The notes beneath the pieces are model-generated. The model was not told where the DNA came from. It did not search any database and worked only from the letters and a program-made list of their open reading frames with translations. From Curvibacter microcysteis (GTDB lineage Bacteria; Pseudomonadota; Gammaproteobacteria; Burkholderiales; Burkholderiaceae_C): a DNA stretch of 64,000 bases. This document shows positions 9,229 to 17,736 of this stretch, piece after piece. A program made the translations under genes and the position numbers. Within the stretch, counting starts at the first letter, position 1. Each line of letters starts with the position of its first letter. Location of the stretch: positions 1-64,000 of the forward strand of contig NZ_JAQSIO010000011.1 in the NCBI RefSeq assembly GCF_028649455.1, given 5' to 3'.

Positions 9229-11208
9229 TCAGCGGCCGCGCAGGAACAGGTTGTCCAGCTCGCGCAGTGTGAGCTGGCGCCAGGTGGGCCGGCCGTGGTT
9301 GCATTGGTCAGATCGCTCGGTGTCTTCCATCTGGCGCAGCAAGGCATTCATTTCGTCCAGCGTCAAGCGGCGGTTGGCGCGCACGGCGCCGTGGCAGGCC
9401 ATGGTGGCCAGCAATTCATTGCGCGCACGCTGCACCACGGTGCTGGCGTCGTGCTGGCCCAGTTCGGCGAGCACGCTGCGTGCCAATTCCACGGCATCCC
9501 CTTGCGCCAAGGTGCTGGGCACGGCGCGCACGGCCAGGGTCTTGGGCGAAAAGGGCACGATCTCCAGGCCCAGGGTGGCCAAGGTGTCGGCGCATTCCTC
9601 GGCCGTGGCCACTTCTTGGGCTGTGGCGGCAAAGGTGGCGGGGATCAGCAGCGGTTGGCTGGACAGCGGTGCCACATCGATCTGGGTCTTGAGGCGCTCG
9701 TACACGATGCGTTCGTGTGCCGCGTGCATGTCGACAATCACCAGGCCGTGGGCGTTCTCGGCCAGGATGTAGACCCCTTGCAGCTGCGCGATGGCGCGGC
9801 CCAGGGGCCAGTTGTCCTGGGTTTGCGGCAGCCCGCTGGGGGCCGCCATGGGGGGCAGGCTGGCCTGGTTGAACAGGGGCTGGCCCAGCGCGGCTGGCGC
9901 GGGCGCTGAGCCGCTGGCCTGGCCCCAACGGCCAAAAGGCTGGGCATCCAGGCCGGCTTCGCCTGAAGCGGCCGGCAAGCCGGGTTGCCACAGGGCGCCC
10001 AAGTCGCTCACGCGGTGGCCGGGCGGCTCTTGGCCAAAGCCCATGCCAGGCTGGGTCCAGTGGGCGTTGAAGGCGGCTGGGCCGGCGGCGGGCGATGGGC
10101 TCAAGGTCAGGCCTGGGGTGCTGGGGTCGGTTGGGCCCAATGCCGGGTTTTGCGCCGCCGCCGCCGCTGCTGCAGCGGCGGCCATGGCGGCACGCGGGGC
10201 GGCCAAGGCGTTTTCTACCGCATAGCGCACCGCCTGATGCACCTCGCGGCTTTCGCGAAAGCGCACTTCGATCTTGGTCGGGTGCACGTTCACGTCCACG
10301 CGGGTGGGGTCGATTTCCAGCGTCAGCGCGTAAATCGGTTGGCGGTGGCCGTGCAGCACGTCCTCGTAGGCGCTGCGGGCGGCGTGGGTCAGCACCTTGT
10401 CGCGCACGTAGCGGCCGTTGACGTAGCAAAACTGGTGGTCCGCACGGGAGCGTGCGGCGTCGGGCACGCCCGCGCGGCCGCTCACGCGCACCGGGCCCAC
10501 GTTGTAGTGCACCGCCACCGATTGGCTCAAAAAGTCCTCGCCCAGCACGTCGGCCAGTCGCCGGTCGTGTGCCTCGGGGCCGTGGCAGGCACGCCACTGC
10601 TCCACCAGCTTGCCTTCGTGCCAGATGGCAAAGCCCACATCGGGCCGCGCCAGCGCGTGGCGCCGCACAGATTCGACGCAGTGGGCCAGTTCGGTGGCAT
10701 CGGACTTGAGGAACTTGCGCCGCGCAGGTGTGGAGAAAAACAGCTCCTTGACCTCCACCGTGGTGCCGGTGGCGCGCGCTGCGGGCTTGATCTCACCGGT
10801 GCGCGCGTCCAACAGGCAGGCCGTGGCTTGGCCCTCTGGGCGCGACAGCACGGCCATTTCCGAGACCGAGGCGATGGCCGCCAGGGCCTCGCCCCGGAAA
10901 CCCATGGTGCCCACCGACTCCAGGTCGTGCAGGCTTTGGATCTTGCTGGTGGCGTGGCGCTTCAGGGCGACGGGCAGCTCGTCCTGGGGAATGCCGATGC
11001 CGTCGTCCTCGACCGAGATCAAACGCACACCGCCGGCCAGCAGGCGCAGTGTGATCTGGTGGGCGCCCGCGTCCAGCGCGTTGTCCACCAACTCACGCAC
11101 CACCGAGGCGGGGCGTTCGACCACCTCGCCGGCGGCGATCTGGCTGATCAGTTCATCGGGAAGCTCCCGGATCGGGCGGCGGGCGGGGGCAGGGTGGAGA
11201 TCGTTCAC
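9229..11208 (-). CDS. mutL: DNA mismatch repair protein MutL (endonuclease type)
   Basis: MutL links MutS mismatch recognition to strand removal. The GHKL ATPase is clear: E in LISQIAAGEVVERP, N in LVDNALDAGA, VEDDGIGIP, TMGFRGEAL. A low-complexity Ala/Pro/Gly linker (about residues 345-460) leads to the C-terminal domain, which keeps DMHAAHE-x4-E, ACHGAVRA and CNHGRPT. These are the metal-binding motifs of nicking MutL proteins and are absent from E. coli MutL, so strand choice here probably does not rely on MutH. The start is a GTG placed six bases after a TAAAAT element, consistent with a leaderless mRNA. Length 659 aa is normal. Confidence 0.97.
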   Translation of the reverse strand: MNDLHPAPARRPIRELPDELISQIAAGEVVERPASVVRELVDNALDAGAHQITLRLLAGGVRLISVEDDGIGIPQDELPVALKRHATSKIQSLHDLESVGTMGFRGEALAAIASVSEMAVLSRPEGQATACLLDARTGEIKPAARATGTTVEVKELFFSTPARRKFLKSDATELAHCVESVRRHALARPDVGFAIWHEGKLVEQWRACHGPEAHDRRLADVLGEDFLSQSVAVHYNVGPVRVSGRAGVPDAARSRADHQFCYVNGRYVRDKVLTHAARSAYEDVLHGHRQPIYALTLEIDPTRVDVNVHPTKIEVRFRESREVHQAVRYAVENALAAPRAAMAAAAAAAAAAQNPALGPTDPSTPGLTLSPSPAAGPAAFNAHWTQPGMGFGQEPPGHRVSDLGALWQPGLPAASGEAGLDAQPFGRWGQASGSAPAPAALGQPLFNQASLPPMAAPSGLPQTQDNWPLGRAIAQLQGVYILAENAHGLVIVDMHAAHERIVYERLKTQIDVAPLSSQPLLIPATFAATAQEVATAEECADTLATLGLEIVPFSPKTLAVRAVPSTLAQGDAVELARSVLAELGQHDASTVVQRARNELLATMACHGAVRANRRLTLDEMNALLRQMEDTERSDQCNHGRPTWRQLTLRELDNLFLRGR

Positions 11209-11214
11209 CCGGGG

Positions 11215-11220
11215 ATTTTA
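11215..11220 (-). promoter_or_regulatory. Candidate -10 for leaderless mutL mRNA
   Basis: TAAAAT on the minus strand ends six bases before the mutL GTG. Transcription starting 6-7 bases downstream would begin at the start codon. No clear -35 and no Shine-Dalgarno are visible. Confidence 0.45.
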
Positions 11221-11310
11221 GAGGCCGGGCCGTCAGCCCGACGCTTGGCGGGGGCATGTCACGCGCGCAGCACCTGCTGCCGTCATAATCGGTCGCCCAA
11301 AAGGAGCCCC

Positions 11311-11964
11311 ATGGAAATCATTGCCGCCTTGATCGACTTCATCATCCACGTCGACAAGCACCTCGAATACTTCGTCCAGAACCACGGTGTCTGGGTTTAT
11401 GCGCTGCTGTTTGCCATCGTCTTTGTTGAGACGGGTTTGGTGGTGATGCCCTTTTTGCCTGGCGATTCGCTGCTCTTCATCGTGGGTGCGATGGGCGGTG
11501 CCGGTCTGCTGAACTTGCCCCTGGCCTGCGTGGTGCTGATCGTGGCCGCCATCCTGGGCGACCAATGCAACTACCAGATTGGCCGCTTTTTTGGGCCGCG
11601 CGTGTTCCAGTGGGAGAGCTCGCGCTTCTTCAACAAGCAGGCCTTCAACCAAGCCCACGCCTTCTACGAGCGTTGGGGCGGCGTCACGGTGATTGCCGCA
11701 CGCTTCATGCCTTTCATTCGCACCTTCGCGCCCTTTGTGGCCGGTGTGGCCGAAATGACGCGCAGCCGTTTCACCGCCTTCAACGTGCTGGGGGCCCTGA
11801 TCTGGGTGCTGGGCGTGTGCACGATTGGCTACCTGTTCGGCAACCTGCCGTGGGTGCGTCAGCACTTCGAGAAAATCATCTGGGCCATGATCATCCTGCC
11901 GGGCTTGCCGGCGCTGTGGGCCGCCTGGCGCAGCCGCCGCTCGGGCGCTGGCGCCCAAGCCTGA
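11311..11964 (+). CDS. DedA family inner-membrane protein
   Basis: A 217-aa DedA/SNARE-associated (VTT) family membrane protein. Family marks are FVETGLVVMPFLPGDSLLF (residues 40-58), GDQCNYQIGRFFG, the F-x-R-F-x-P motif in AARFMPFIRTFAPFVAG, and a C-terminal helix. DedA proteins are implicated in recycling undecaprenyl phosphate and other lipids across the inner membrane. An AGGAG ribosome-binding site lies 6 bases before the ATG. A hairpin terminator follows at 12004. The exact lipid substrate cannot be assigned. Confidence 0.93.
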   Translation: MEIIAALIDFIIHVDKHLEYFVQNHGVWVYALLFAIVFVETGLVVMPFLPGDSLLFIVGAMGGAGLLNLPLACVVLIVAAILGDQCNYQIGRFFGPRVFQWESSRFFNKQAFNQAHAFYERWGGVTVIAARFMPFIRTFAPFVAGVAEMTRSRFTAFNVLGALIWVLGVCTIGYLFGNLPWVRQHFEKIIWAMIILPGLPALWAAWRSRRSGAGAQA

Positions 11965-12003
11965 GGCCTTGGGGGGGCTTTCTCAGGGTCAATCTGCACC
12001 AGT

Positions 12004-12027
12004 CCACTGATTATCAGTGGGCTTTTT
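12004..12027 (+). terminator. Terminator after the DedA gene
   Basis: CCACTG and CAGTGG pair around a short AT loop and are followed by GCTTTTT. It separates the DedA gene from the decayed hydroxylase locus. Confidence 0.75.
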
Positions 12028-12065
12028 ATTTGTCTCCCCCTTCCCCGCATTGGGGAGTGAGACAC

Positions 12066-12689
12066 ATGACCGCAGCCTGCGGGCCCTCGGAGGCCTCCCC
12101 TTTTGAATGGAGCGGCCCGGGCTCCAGCCGTGTCCCGCACCGGCTCTACACCGACGCGCAACTGCATGAACGCGAGTTGCAGCGCTTCTTTGATGGCGAG
12201 CACTGGAACTGCGTTGGCTTGGAGGCCGAGGTGCCCCAGCTTGGTGACGACCGCCTGAGCTGGGTTGGCGAACGCCGCGCCGTCATGGTGTCGCGCCGCA
12301 ACGAAGGCGGCCAAGCGGCCGTCACGGAGGGGGGCGTTCTTTCAAGGCTCAACATGAGCCTGGCCGACCCGCGCTTGCTGGACGTGGTGAGCGACCCCTG
12401 GTGGACGGTGCCCGACCCGGCCCAACCAGGCCAGATCATCACCCCCACCGTGGCCATGATGACCTTGTTCCCGGGGCTGATCGTGCAACAACAGGTCAAC
12501 TCGCTGCCCACCCGCCACATCGTGCCGCGCGGTCCCGGTGAGTTTGACTTTGTCTGGACCCATTTCGGCTTTGCCGACGACAGCCCCGAGATGACCCAGC
12601 GCCGCTTGCGCCAGGCCAACCTGTTCGTGCCTGCGGGCTCTGTGAGTGCCGACGATGGCGAGGTGATCGAGTTCAGCCAGCAACTTTGA
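12066..12689 (+). pseudogene. Ring-hydroxylating oxygenase alpha subunit remnant, core deleted
   Basis: An open frame of 207 codons that is the two ends of a Rieske non-heme iron oxygenase large subunit (normally about 420-460 aa). The N-terminal part (HRLYTDAQLHERELQRFF, GEHWNCVGLEAEVP, LSWVGERRAVMV) runs to about residue 78. It then jumps, near EGGQAAVTEGG, to the C-terminal part (VAMMTLFPGLIVQQQVNSLP, FVWTHFGFADDSPEMTQRRL, SADDGEVIEFSQ). The Rieske Cys2His2 motifs and the His-His-Asp iron site are missing, so it cannot be active. The wording resembles the salicylate 5-hydroxylase/anthranilate dioxygenase branch (recalled, not searched). A Shine-Dalgarno (GGAG) still precedes the ATG. Confidence 0.85.
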
Positions 12690-13042
12690 CCGGCAATTGC
12701 CGCTGGCCTTGCTGGCGCTGGAGGGGCAGGGCATGCTGCGCGACCGCGTCTACGGCATCACCCAGACCCTCTACCTCGCGCCCTACACCAGGCGCCACGT
12801 GCTGTCGCCGGCACGCTTGAGCCTGCCTCAAGTGGAGCCGGGCCCGGAGCAGCAGGGGGTGGTGCAGGCCGAAACCGCGTTTTGCCGTGTTCGGCAACCG
12901 GCCCAGCCAGGCCAGCGAGGTCTACAGCGTGGGGCGTTACCTGGATGAGTTGGTGCACACCTCCGAGGGGCTGAGGCTGCAAAGCCGGCGATGCATTCTG
13001 GACGGCGACACCGTGCTCAATTCGCTGATCTACCCGCTTTGA
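12682..13042 (+). pseudogene. Ring-hydroxylating oxygenase beta subunit remnant, N-terminus lost and frameshifted
   Basis: Directly after the alpha remnant, in another frame, comes the C-terminal two thirds of the small (beta, SnoaL-like) subunit: NFDRQLPLALLALEGQGMLR, RVYGITQTLYLAPY, RRHVLSPARL. At about 12879-12883 the frame breaks: GCGTTTTGCC has one T more than the expected GCG TTT GCC. The next frame then reads AVFGNRPSQASEVYSVGRYL and ends SLIYPL at 13042. The first ~50-60 residues are absent, and the alpha and beta sequences meet within AGCCAGCAAC. The alpha-beta order of an intact operon is preserved. Confidence 0.82.
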
Positions 13043-13071
13043 AGCCGCCCTCCCGGGGCCGCCAAAGCGGA

Positions 13072-13356
13072 TCAGCGGCGGTGCTTGGTCAGCTCGCTGC
13101 CGGCCAGAGCGCCGGCGGCTGCACCGGCCACCGTGCCCAAGGTGCTGCCAAACAGCACGCTGCCCGTGGCGCCCCCGACCACTGCACCGGCCACCGTGCC
13201 CACTTGCTGGTGGGTCGGGCGCGAAGCGCAGGCACCCAGCGACAGGCTCAAGGCCAGCAGGGTGATGACGGTGGCAGAACGGGCACCCGAACGCGCGCTG
13301 AAAGAGGCGGCTGGGGCGGAATGCAGTGGCTTGTTGGTGTGAAGTGATGCGGTCAT
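13072..13356 (-). CDS. Small glycine-zipper outer-membrane lipoprotein
   Basis: A 94-aa exported lipoprotein. After a polar N-terminus comes a hydrophobic segment ending in the lipobox LSLGAC (Cys about residue 43), then a glycine-zipper domain (GTVAGAVVGGATGSVLFGS, GTVAGAAAGALAGSEL) like OsmB/SlyB/17-kDa antigen proteins. The charged end KHRR closes it. GAGGA precedes the ATG at good spacing. The role is probably structural in the envelope; a precise function cannot be assigned. Confidence 0.8.
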   Translation of the reverse strand: MTASLHTNKPLHSAPAASFSARSGARSATVITLLALSLSLGACASRPTHQQVGTVAGAVVGGATGSVLFGSTLGTVAGAAAGALAGSELTKHRR

Positions 13357-13550
13357 GGTGAATCCTCTGAAGCGAAGGCAGTGGCTTGGAACTTAACGTT
13401 CAATACCGAATTGCTGCCGTTTGTCTGACTCGAGAATAGGCCGACAGCGCCTTTCACGCGTGTTTCAGTTGATACCAAATGTTTGCATTGGGGCTGGCAG
13501 CACGGCGGCCCCACGCGGGGCGCCGCCAGTGCACGGCCCATCGCCCTGCC

Positions 13551-15080
13551 TCAGGTGCTGCGGTTGCGCGCCAGAGGTGGGTTGCGCGAGAAGTAACGCT
13601 GGATGCCGCGCATCACCGCGTCGGCCAATTGGTCTTGGTACTCCGGGCTGCGCAGGCGAGCTTCTTCTTCAGGGTTGCTGATGAAGGCGGTCTCCACCAG
13701 CACGCTGGGGATGTCCGGGGCCTTGAGCACCGCAAAGCCGGCCTGCTCGACCTTGGGCTTGTGCAGCCGGCCGACCGCACCGATCTCGCCCAGCAGCGCG
13801 CTGCCGAGCTTGAGGCTGTCATTGATCTGGGCGGTGGTGCTCATGTCCAGCAAGGCGCGTTGCACGGTGGCGTCCTGCACCCGCACATTGAGGCCGCCCA
13901 CTTGGTCGGCTTTGTTCTCCTTGTCGGCCATCCAGCGCGCGGCGGAGCTGGAGGCGCCGCTCTGGCTCAGCGCAAACACGCTGGCGCCCCGCGCCGTCGG
14001 GGTGATGAAGGCATCGGCGTGGATGCTGACAAACAGGTCGGCCTGCACGCGCCGCGCCTTGTCCACCCGCACGTGCAGGGGCACAAAGAAATCGGCATCG
14101 CGCGTCATGTAGGCGCGCATCGGGTTGCCATTGACCGTGGTGTTGTTGATGCGCTCGCGCAGGCGGTGCGCAATGCTCAAGACCACGTCTTTTTCGCGTG
14201 TGCCCGAGGGGCCGGTCGCGCCGGGGTCTTCGCCGCCGTGGCCTGGGTCCAGCGCGATGATGATCAGGCGGTCCGTGGCACTGCTGGGCTTGGTCGCTGC
14301 GGGGGCGGTGGTGGGCGCCGATGGCGGGCTCGCGGTTGGCGGCGGCGTTGCCGGGCTGCCAGCGCCCAGGCTGGGGCTGGGTCGCAGCGCCGGCGATGCG
14401 CTGGACGCCGGCACTGGTGCGCTGGCAACTGCGCCGCCCTTGCCCGGTTGGTGCTGCGCGATCAGCTCACCCAGCGGGTCGGCCGGGGCCGGGGCGGGGC
14501 GGGGCGACGTGGCCAAGGTCGGCGCCGGGTTGGGTCGTGGGCTGGCATCGACCTGAGGCTTGGGCTTGCTGTCTTGCAGGCGCTCGGCAATCAGGGCTTC
14601 CAACGGGTCGGCCTCGACCGTGGGGTAGAGGTCAAACACCAGCCGGTGCTGGTAGGCGGCCACGGGCGGCAGGCTGAACACCTGGGGCAGGGCGGGCTGT
14701 TTGAGATCGATCACCAGGCGCACCACGCCAGGCGCGTACTGGCCCACGCGGATGCCGCTGATGAAGGGGTCATCCGCCTTGACTTTGGCCACCAGCTCCT
14801 TGAGCGCGGGGTTGAGTTCGATGCCTTCCAGGTCCACGGCCAGGCGCGGCGGGTTGGCCACGAACGTGTGTTTGGCGACCAGGGCGCCGTCGGACTCGAT
14901 GGTCACGCGGCTGTATTCGGGCGCGGGCCAAACGCGCACCGCCACGATGGTGGCCCCCCAGGCTAGTTCGCTCAGCCCCAGGCTGAGCACCAGGCCACCT
15001 GTGCGCAGCCATTGGCGGCGGGTCAGGGGGCGGCGGGTCAGGGCGGTGGGCGGTGCCTTGGGCAGAGAAGGGCGGCTCAT
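13551..15080 (-). CDS. amiC: N-acetylmuramoyl-L-alanine amidase AmiC
   Basis: A 509-aa periplasmic amidase that cuts the stem peptide from peptidoglycan during cell separation. The N-terminus has a Tat motif (TRRQWLRTGG) and hydrophobic core ending at AWG. An AMIN domain (about 45-150) targets it to the envelope. A Pro/Ala-rich linker (about 175-265) precedes the Amidase_3 domain with zinc ligands in ALDPGHGGEDPG and SIHADAF and the catalytic Glu in VLVETAFISNPEEE. It overlaps tsaE upstream by four bases (ATGA), a pairing common in proteobacteria. Confidence 0.95.
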   Translation of the reverse strand: MSRPSLPKAPPTALTRRPLTRRQWLRTGGLVLSLGLSELAWGATIVAVRVWPAPEYSRVTIESDGALVAKHTFVANPPRLAVDLEGIELNPALKELVAKVKADDPFISGIRVGQYAPGVVRLVIDLKQPALPQVFSLPPVAAYQHRLVFDLYPTVEADPLEALIAERLQDSKPKPQVDASPRPNPAPTLATSPRPAPAPADPLGELIAQHQPGKGGAVASAPVPASSASPALRPSPSLGAGSPATPPPTASPPSAPTTAPAATKPSSATDRLIIIALDPGHGGEDPGATGPSGTREKDVVLSIAHRLRERINNTTVNGNPMRAYMTRDADFFVPLHVRVDKARRVQADLFVSIHADAFITPTARGASVFALSQSGASSSAARWMADKENKADQVGGLNVRVQDATVQRALLDMSTTAQINDSLKLGSALLGEIGAVGRLHKPKVEQAGFAVLKAPDIPSVLVETAFISNPEEEARLRSPEYQDQLADAVMRGIQRYFSRNPPLARNRST

Positions 15081-15613
15081 GCGCGCAGGGCCTCCAGCAG
15101 CTCCCGGCCCAGCGCCGTGCCAGCTTGCAGGCGCAGTTCGCGTGGCGCGGGCGGGGCCTCGTCCAAGTCTTCAGTGGTGCTGGCCGCCTCCGTGTCGGCC
15201 AGCACGCGCAGGTTCAACACCAGGTCGGCCGGGGGCAGCACGCTGGCGGCTTTTTCAGGCCATTCGGCCAACTTCAGGCCGGGGCTGGCAAACAGGTCGC
15301 GAAAGCCCGCGTCCTCCCACTCGCGCGGGTCATTGAAGCGGTAGAAGTCAAAGTGCCAAATCCGCAGGCGCTGCGCCTCCTGACCCACTTCGTGGGGCTC
15401 GACCACCGCGTAGGTGGGGCTTTTGATGCGTCCGCTCACGCCCAGGGCGCGCAGCAGGTGGCGCACGAAGGTGGTCTTGCCTGCCCCCAGGTCGCCGTGC
15501 AGTTCGATGAAGGCATGGCGCACCCCCGGCAAGGCAGCCAGGCGCTGGGCGAAGGCCGCGGTGTCGTCTTCGCAGGTCCAGGTTTGCAGCAAGGCGGGGG
15601 TCGGGTGGGGCAT
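15077..15613 (-). CDS. tsaE: tRNA threonylcarbamoyladenosine biosynthesis ATPase TsaE
   Basis: TsaE is the small P-loop ATPase of the TsaBDE complex that makes t6A37 in tRNA. Motifs: Walker A in HGDLGAGKTTFVRHLL, SPTYAVVEPHEV, and WHFDFYRF with the conserved aromatic block, then LAEWPEKA. I take the ATG at 15613 (178 aa); a further-upstream start would read through the divergent queG start. The C-terminal ~35 residues extend beyond the usual TsaE core. It is the first gene of tsaE-amiC and is divergent from queG with only 27 bases between starts. Confidence 0.93.
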   Translation of the reverse strand: MPHPTPALLQTWTCEDDTAAFAQRLAALPGVRHAFIELHGDLGAGKTTFVRHLLRALGVSGRIKSPTYAVVEPHEVGQEAQRLRIWHFDFYRFNDPREWEDAGFRDLFASPGLKLAEWPEKAASVLPPADLVLNLRVLADTEAASTTEDLDEAPPAPRELRLQAGTALGRELLEALRA

Positions 15614-15628
15614 GGGGGTGGGGCTTCC

Positions 15629-15634
15629 TACAAT
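15629..15634 (+). promoter_or_regulatory. Candidate -10 for leaderless queG mRNA
   Basis: TACAAT ends six bases before the queG GTG. There is no Shine-Dalgarno, so the transcript may start at or one base before the GTG. Confidence 0.5.
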
Positions 15635-15640
15635 TCCAGG

Positions 15641-16765
15641 GTGCACAACTACAGCAGTCAACTCGTTTCCCGTCTCCAGGCCTGGGCACTGGAACTCGGA
15701 TTTTCCCAAATCGGCGTGGCCGGCGTGGACTTGAGCAGCGCCGAGCCCGGCTTGGAGGCTTGGCTGGCGGCGGGGTTCCACGGCAGCATGGATTACATGG
15801 CTGCGCATGGCCTGAAACGGGCCCGGCCGGCCGAACTGCTGCCCGGCACGGTCAGCGTGCTCACGGCGCGCATGGATTATCTGCCGGCCAACACCCCCGG
15901 TGACTGGGTCGCCCGCGAATGGTCACGCCACCAGCGTCCGGGCGAGGCCGTGGTCTCGGTCTATGCCCGGGGGCGTGATTATCACAAGGTCTTGCGCAGC
16001 CGATTGCAAAAACTGGCCGATCGCCTGGCCGCCGAGGTGGGGCCGCTGGGCTACCGGGTGTTCACGGACTCGGCCCCGGTGTTGGAGGTGGAGCTGGCCC
16101 AGCGCAGTGGCCAGGGCTGGCGCGGCAAGCACACCCTGGTGCTGAACCGCGAAGGCGGCTCGATGTTCTTTCTGGGCGAGATTTTTCTGGACCTGGCCCT
16201 GCCGCCCACCGAGCCGGTGTCGGCCCACTGCGGCCAGTGCAGTGCCTGCCTCAGCGCCTGCCCGACCCAGGCCATTGTGGCGCCGCACCGGGTGGACGCG
16301 CGGCGTTGCATCTCCTACCTCACCATCGAGCACGACGGCCCCATTCCGCTGGCATTCCGGGCCCTGATGGGCAACCGCATTTACGGTTGTGACGACTGCC
16401 AGTTGGCCTGCCCCTGGAACAAGTACGCCCAGCGCTCGGCCCTGCCTGATTTTGATGAGCGCGCGGGTTTGTCGGGCTCGAGTCTGGCCACACTGCTGGG
16501 CTGGTCGGAGGCCGAATTTCTGCGTCGCACCGAGGGGGGGCCGATCCGCCGCATTGGTCATGCACGCTGGCAGCGCAACCTGGCCGTGGCGGCGGGCAAT
16601 GCGCTGCATTCGAGCGCTCTCCCTGAGCCCGAGGCGCTGGCCTTGCGGGCGATTTTGCAGGCGCTGCGGCCCGAGGCCTCGGCCCTGCTGGCCGAGCACC
16701 TGGATTGGGCCCTAGCGCAACACCCCCAGCGCGAAGGGCAGGCTGACCATGCCCAGCAGGGTTGA
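15641..16765 (+). CDS. queG: Epoxyqueuosine reductase QueG
   Basis: QueG reduces epoxyqueuosine to queuosine in tRNA using cobalamin and two 4Fe-4S clusters. The ferredoxin-type motifs are in HCGQCSACLSACPTQAI and GCDDCQLACPWN, with RRCISYLTIEH between them; the N-terminal cobalamin-binding region has DYMAAHG and YARGRDYHKVL. The GTG start gives 374 aa and lies right after a TACAAT element. The 3' end overlaps the convergent AEC transporter gene by 54 bases. It is divergent from tsaE, another tRNA-modification gene. Confidence 0.96.
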   Translation: MHNYSSQLVSRLQAWALELGFSQIGVAGVDLSSAEPGLEAWLAAGFHGSMDYMAAHGLKRARPAELLPGTVSVLTARMDYLPANTPGDWVAREWSRHQRPGEAVVSVYARGRDYHKVLRSRLQKLADRLAAEVGPLGYRVFTDSAPVLEVELAQRSGQGWRGKHTLVLNREGGSMFFLGEIFLDLALPPTEPVSAHCGQCSACLSACPTQAIVAPHRVDARRCISYLTIEHDGPIPLAFRALMGNRIYGCDDCQLACPWNKYAQRSALPDFDERAGLSGSSLATLLGWSEAEFLRRTEGGPIRRIGHARWQRNLAVAAGNALHSSALPEPEALALRAILQALRPEASALLAEHLDWALAQHPQREGQADHAQQG

Positions 16766-17617
16766 GAGGGTGACCAGGCCGGCCACATAAGCCCCGTTGT
16801 AGCCCATGCGCGCCGCCAGCACATAGCAGGTCGAGGCGGTGGGCAAGGCCGAAAACGCGAGCAGCACGGTGGTTTGCACGTTGTCCAGCGCAAAGGCCCG
16901 CGCCAGGCCCCAGGCCAGCAGCGGCAGGACCAGGTGGCGGATGGTGAGCACCGAGGCCGCCAGCGTCTTGGCCCGTGCCAGCTGGCCAATCTCCATGCCT
17001 GCACCGGCCGCCATCAGGCCCAGCGCCAGGGAGGCGGCGCCAATGCGCGACACCGTGGGCTCCAACCAGACCGGCATGGTGAAGCCGGCCAGGTTGGCCG
17101 CGAGTCCGCTGGCCGTGGCGATCACCAAGGGATTGCGCAGCACCTCGCCCACAAAGCCACGTTGCCCCCCCCGCGCCATGGGCCAGACCGCGGCGATGTT
17201 GAAGATGGGCACACAGACCCCGATCAGCACGGCAATCAACAACATGCCTTGCGGGCCCGCCAGCCGATCGGTGATGGCCAATGCGATGAAGGAGTTGAAG
17301 CGAAATGCCACTTGCACGCTGGCCGCGTGTTCGCGGCCCCGCACGTGGCGCCCGAGCCAGGGCCACCACGGCAGGCTGTAGGACAGCGCAATGCCCGACA
17401 AACCCATCAGCACCCCCGCCATCAACAAGCCCGAGGCGGCATCCAGGTTGAGCGGACTTTTCACGATGGACTGGAACAGCAGCACCGGGAAGAGAAAGAA
17501 GTAGACCAGGCTCTCCACCTGCTGCCAGACCGTGCGGTTCAGGGCGGTGTAACGGCACAGCAAAAAGCCGCAAAGAATGAGCGAGAAGTCTGGAAAAAGC
17601 AGTTGGGCGTAGTTCAC
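16712..17617 (-). CDS. AEC family (auxin efflux carrier-like) transporter
   Basis: A 301-aa, roughly ten-helix membrane protein of the AEC family. It has FPDFSLILCGFLLCR in the first helix, the central cross-over region VAFRFNSFIALAI, NPLVIATASGLAAN, and a C-terminal bundle with LAFSALPTASTCYVLA. Bacterial relatives carry malate, malonate or other carboxylates. I choose the GTG at 17617, six bases after a TATTCT element; an in-frame upstream start at 17656 would add 13 charged residues before the first helix. It is convergent with queG and shares 54 bases with it. Confidence 0.88.
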   Translation of the reverse strand: MNYAQLLFPDFSLILCGFLLCRYTALNRTVWQQVESLVYFFLFPVLLFQSIVKSPLNLDAASGLLMAGVLMGLSGIALSYSLPWWPWLGRHVRGREHAASVQVAFRFNSFIALAITDRLAGPQGMLLIAVLIGVCVPIFNIAAVWPMARGGQRGFVGEVLRNPLVIATASGLAANLAGFTMPVWLEPTVSRIGAASLALGLMAAGAGMEIGQLARAKTLAASVLTIRHLVLPLLAWGLARAFALDNVQTTVLLAFSALPTASTCYVLAARMGYNGAYVAGLVTLSTLLGMVSLPFALGVLR

Positions 17618-17623
17618 CGCTCG

Positions 17624-17629
17624 AGAATA
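17624..17629 (-). promoter_or_regulatory. Candidate -10 for leaderless AEC transporter mRNA
   Basis: TATTCT (minus strand) ends six bases before the GTG at 17617. No Shine-Dalgarno is present. Confidence 0.4.
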
Positions 17630-17736
17630 ACAGCCCACCTTCTGCCGGGTTTCCACTTAGTGGAGAAACACATGCGCAAGCGCTTCTGAAGCCGTTACGA
17701 TCTTGGATTGAATTACGGTTCCCAAGGAGATTTTTC

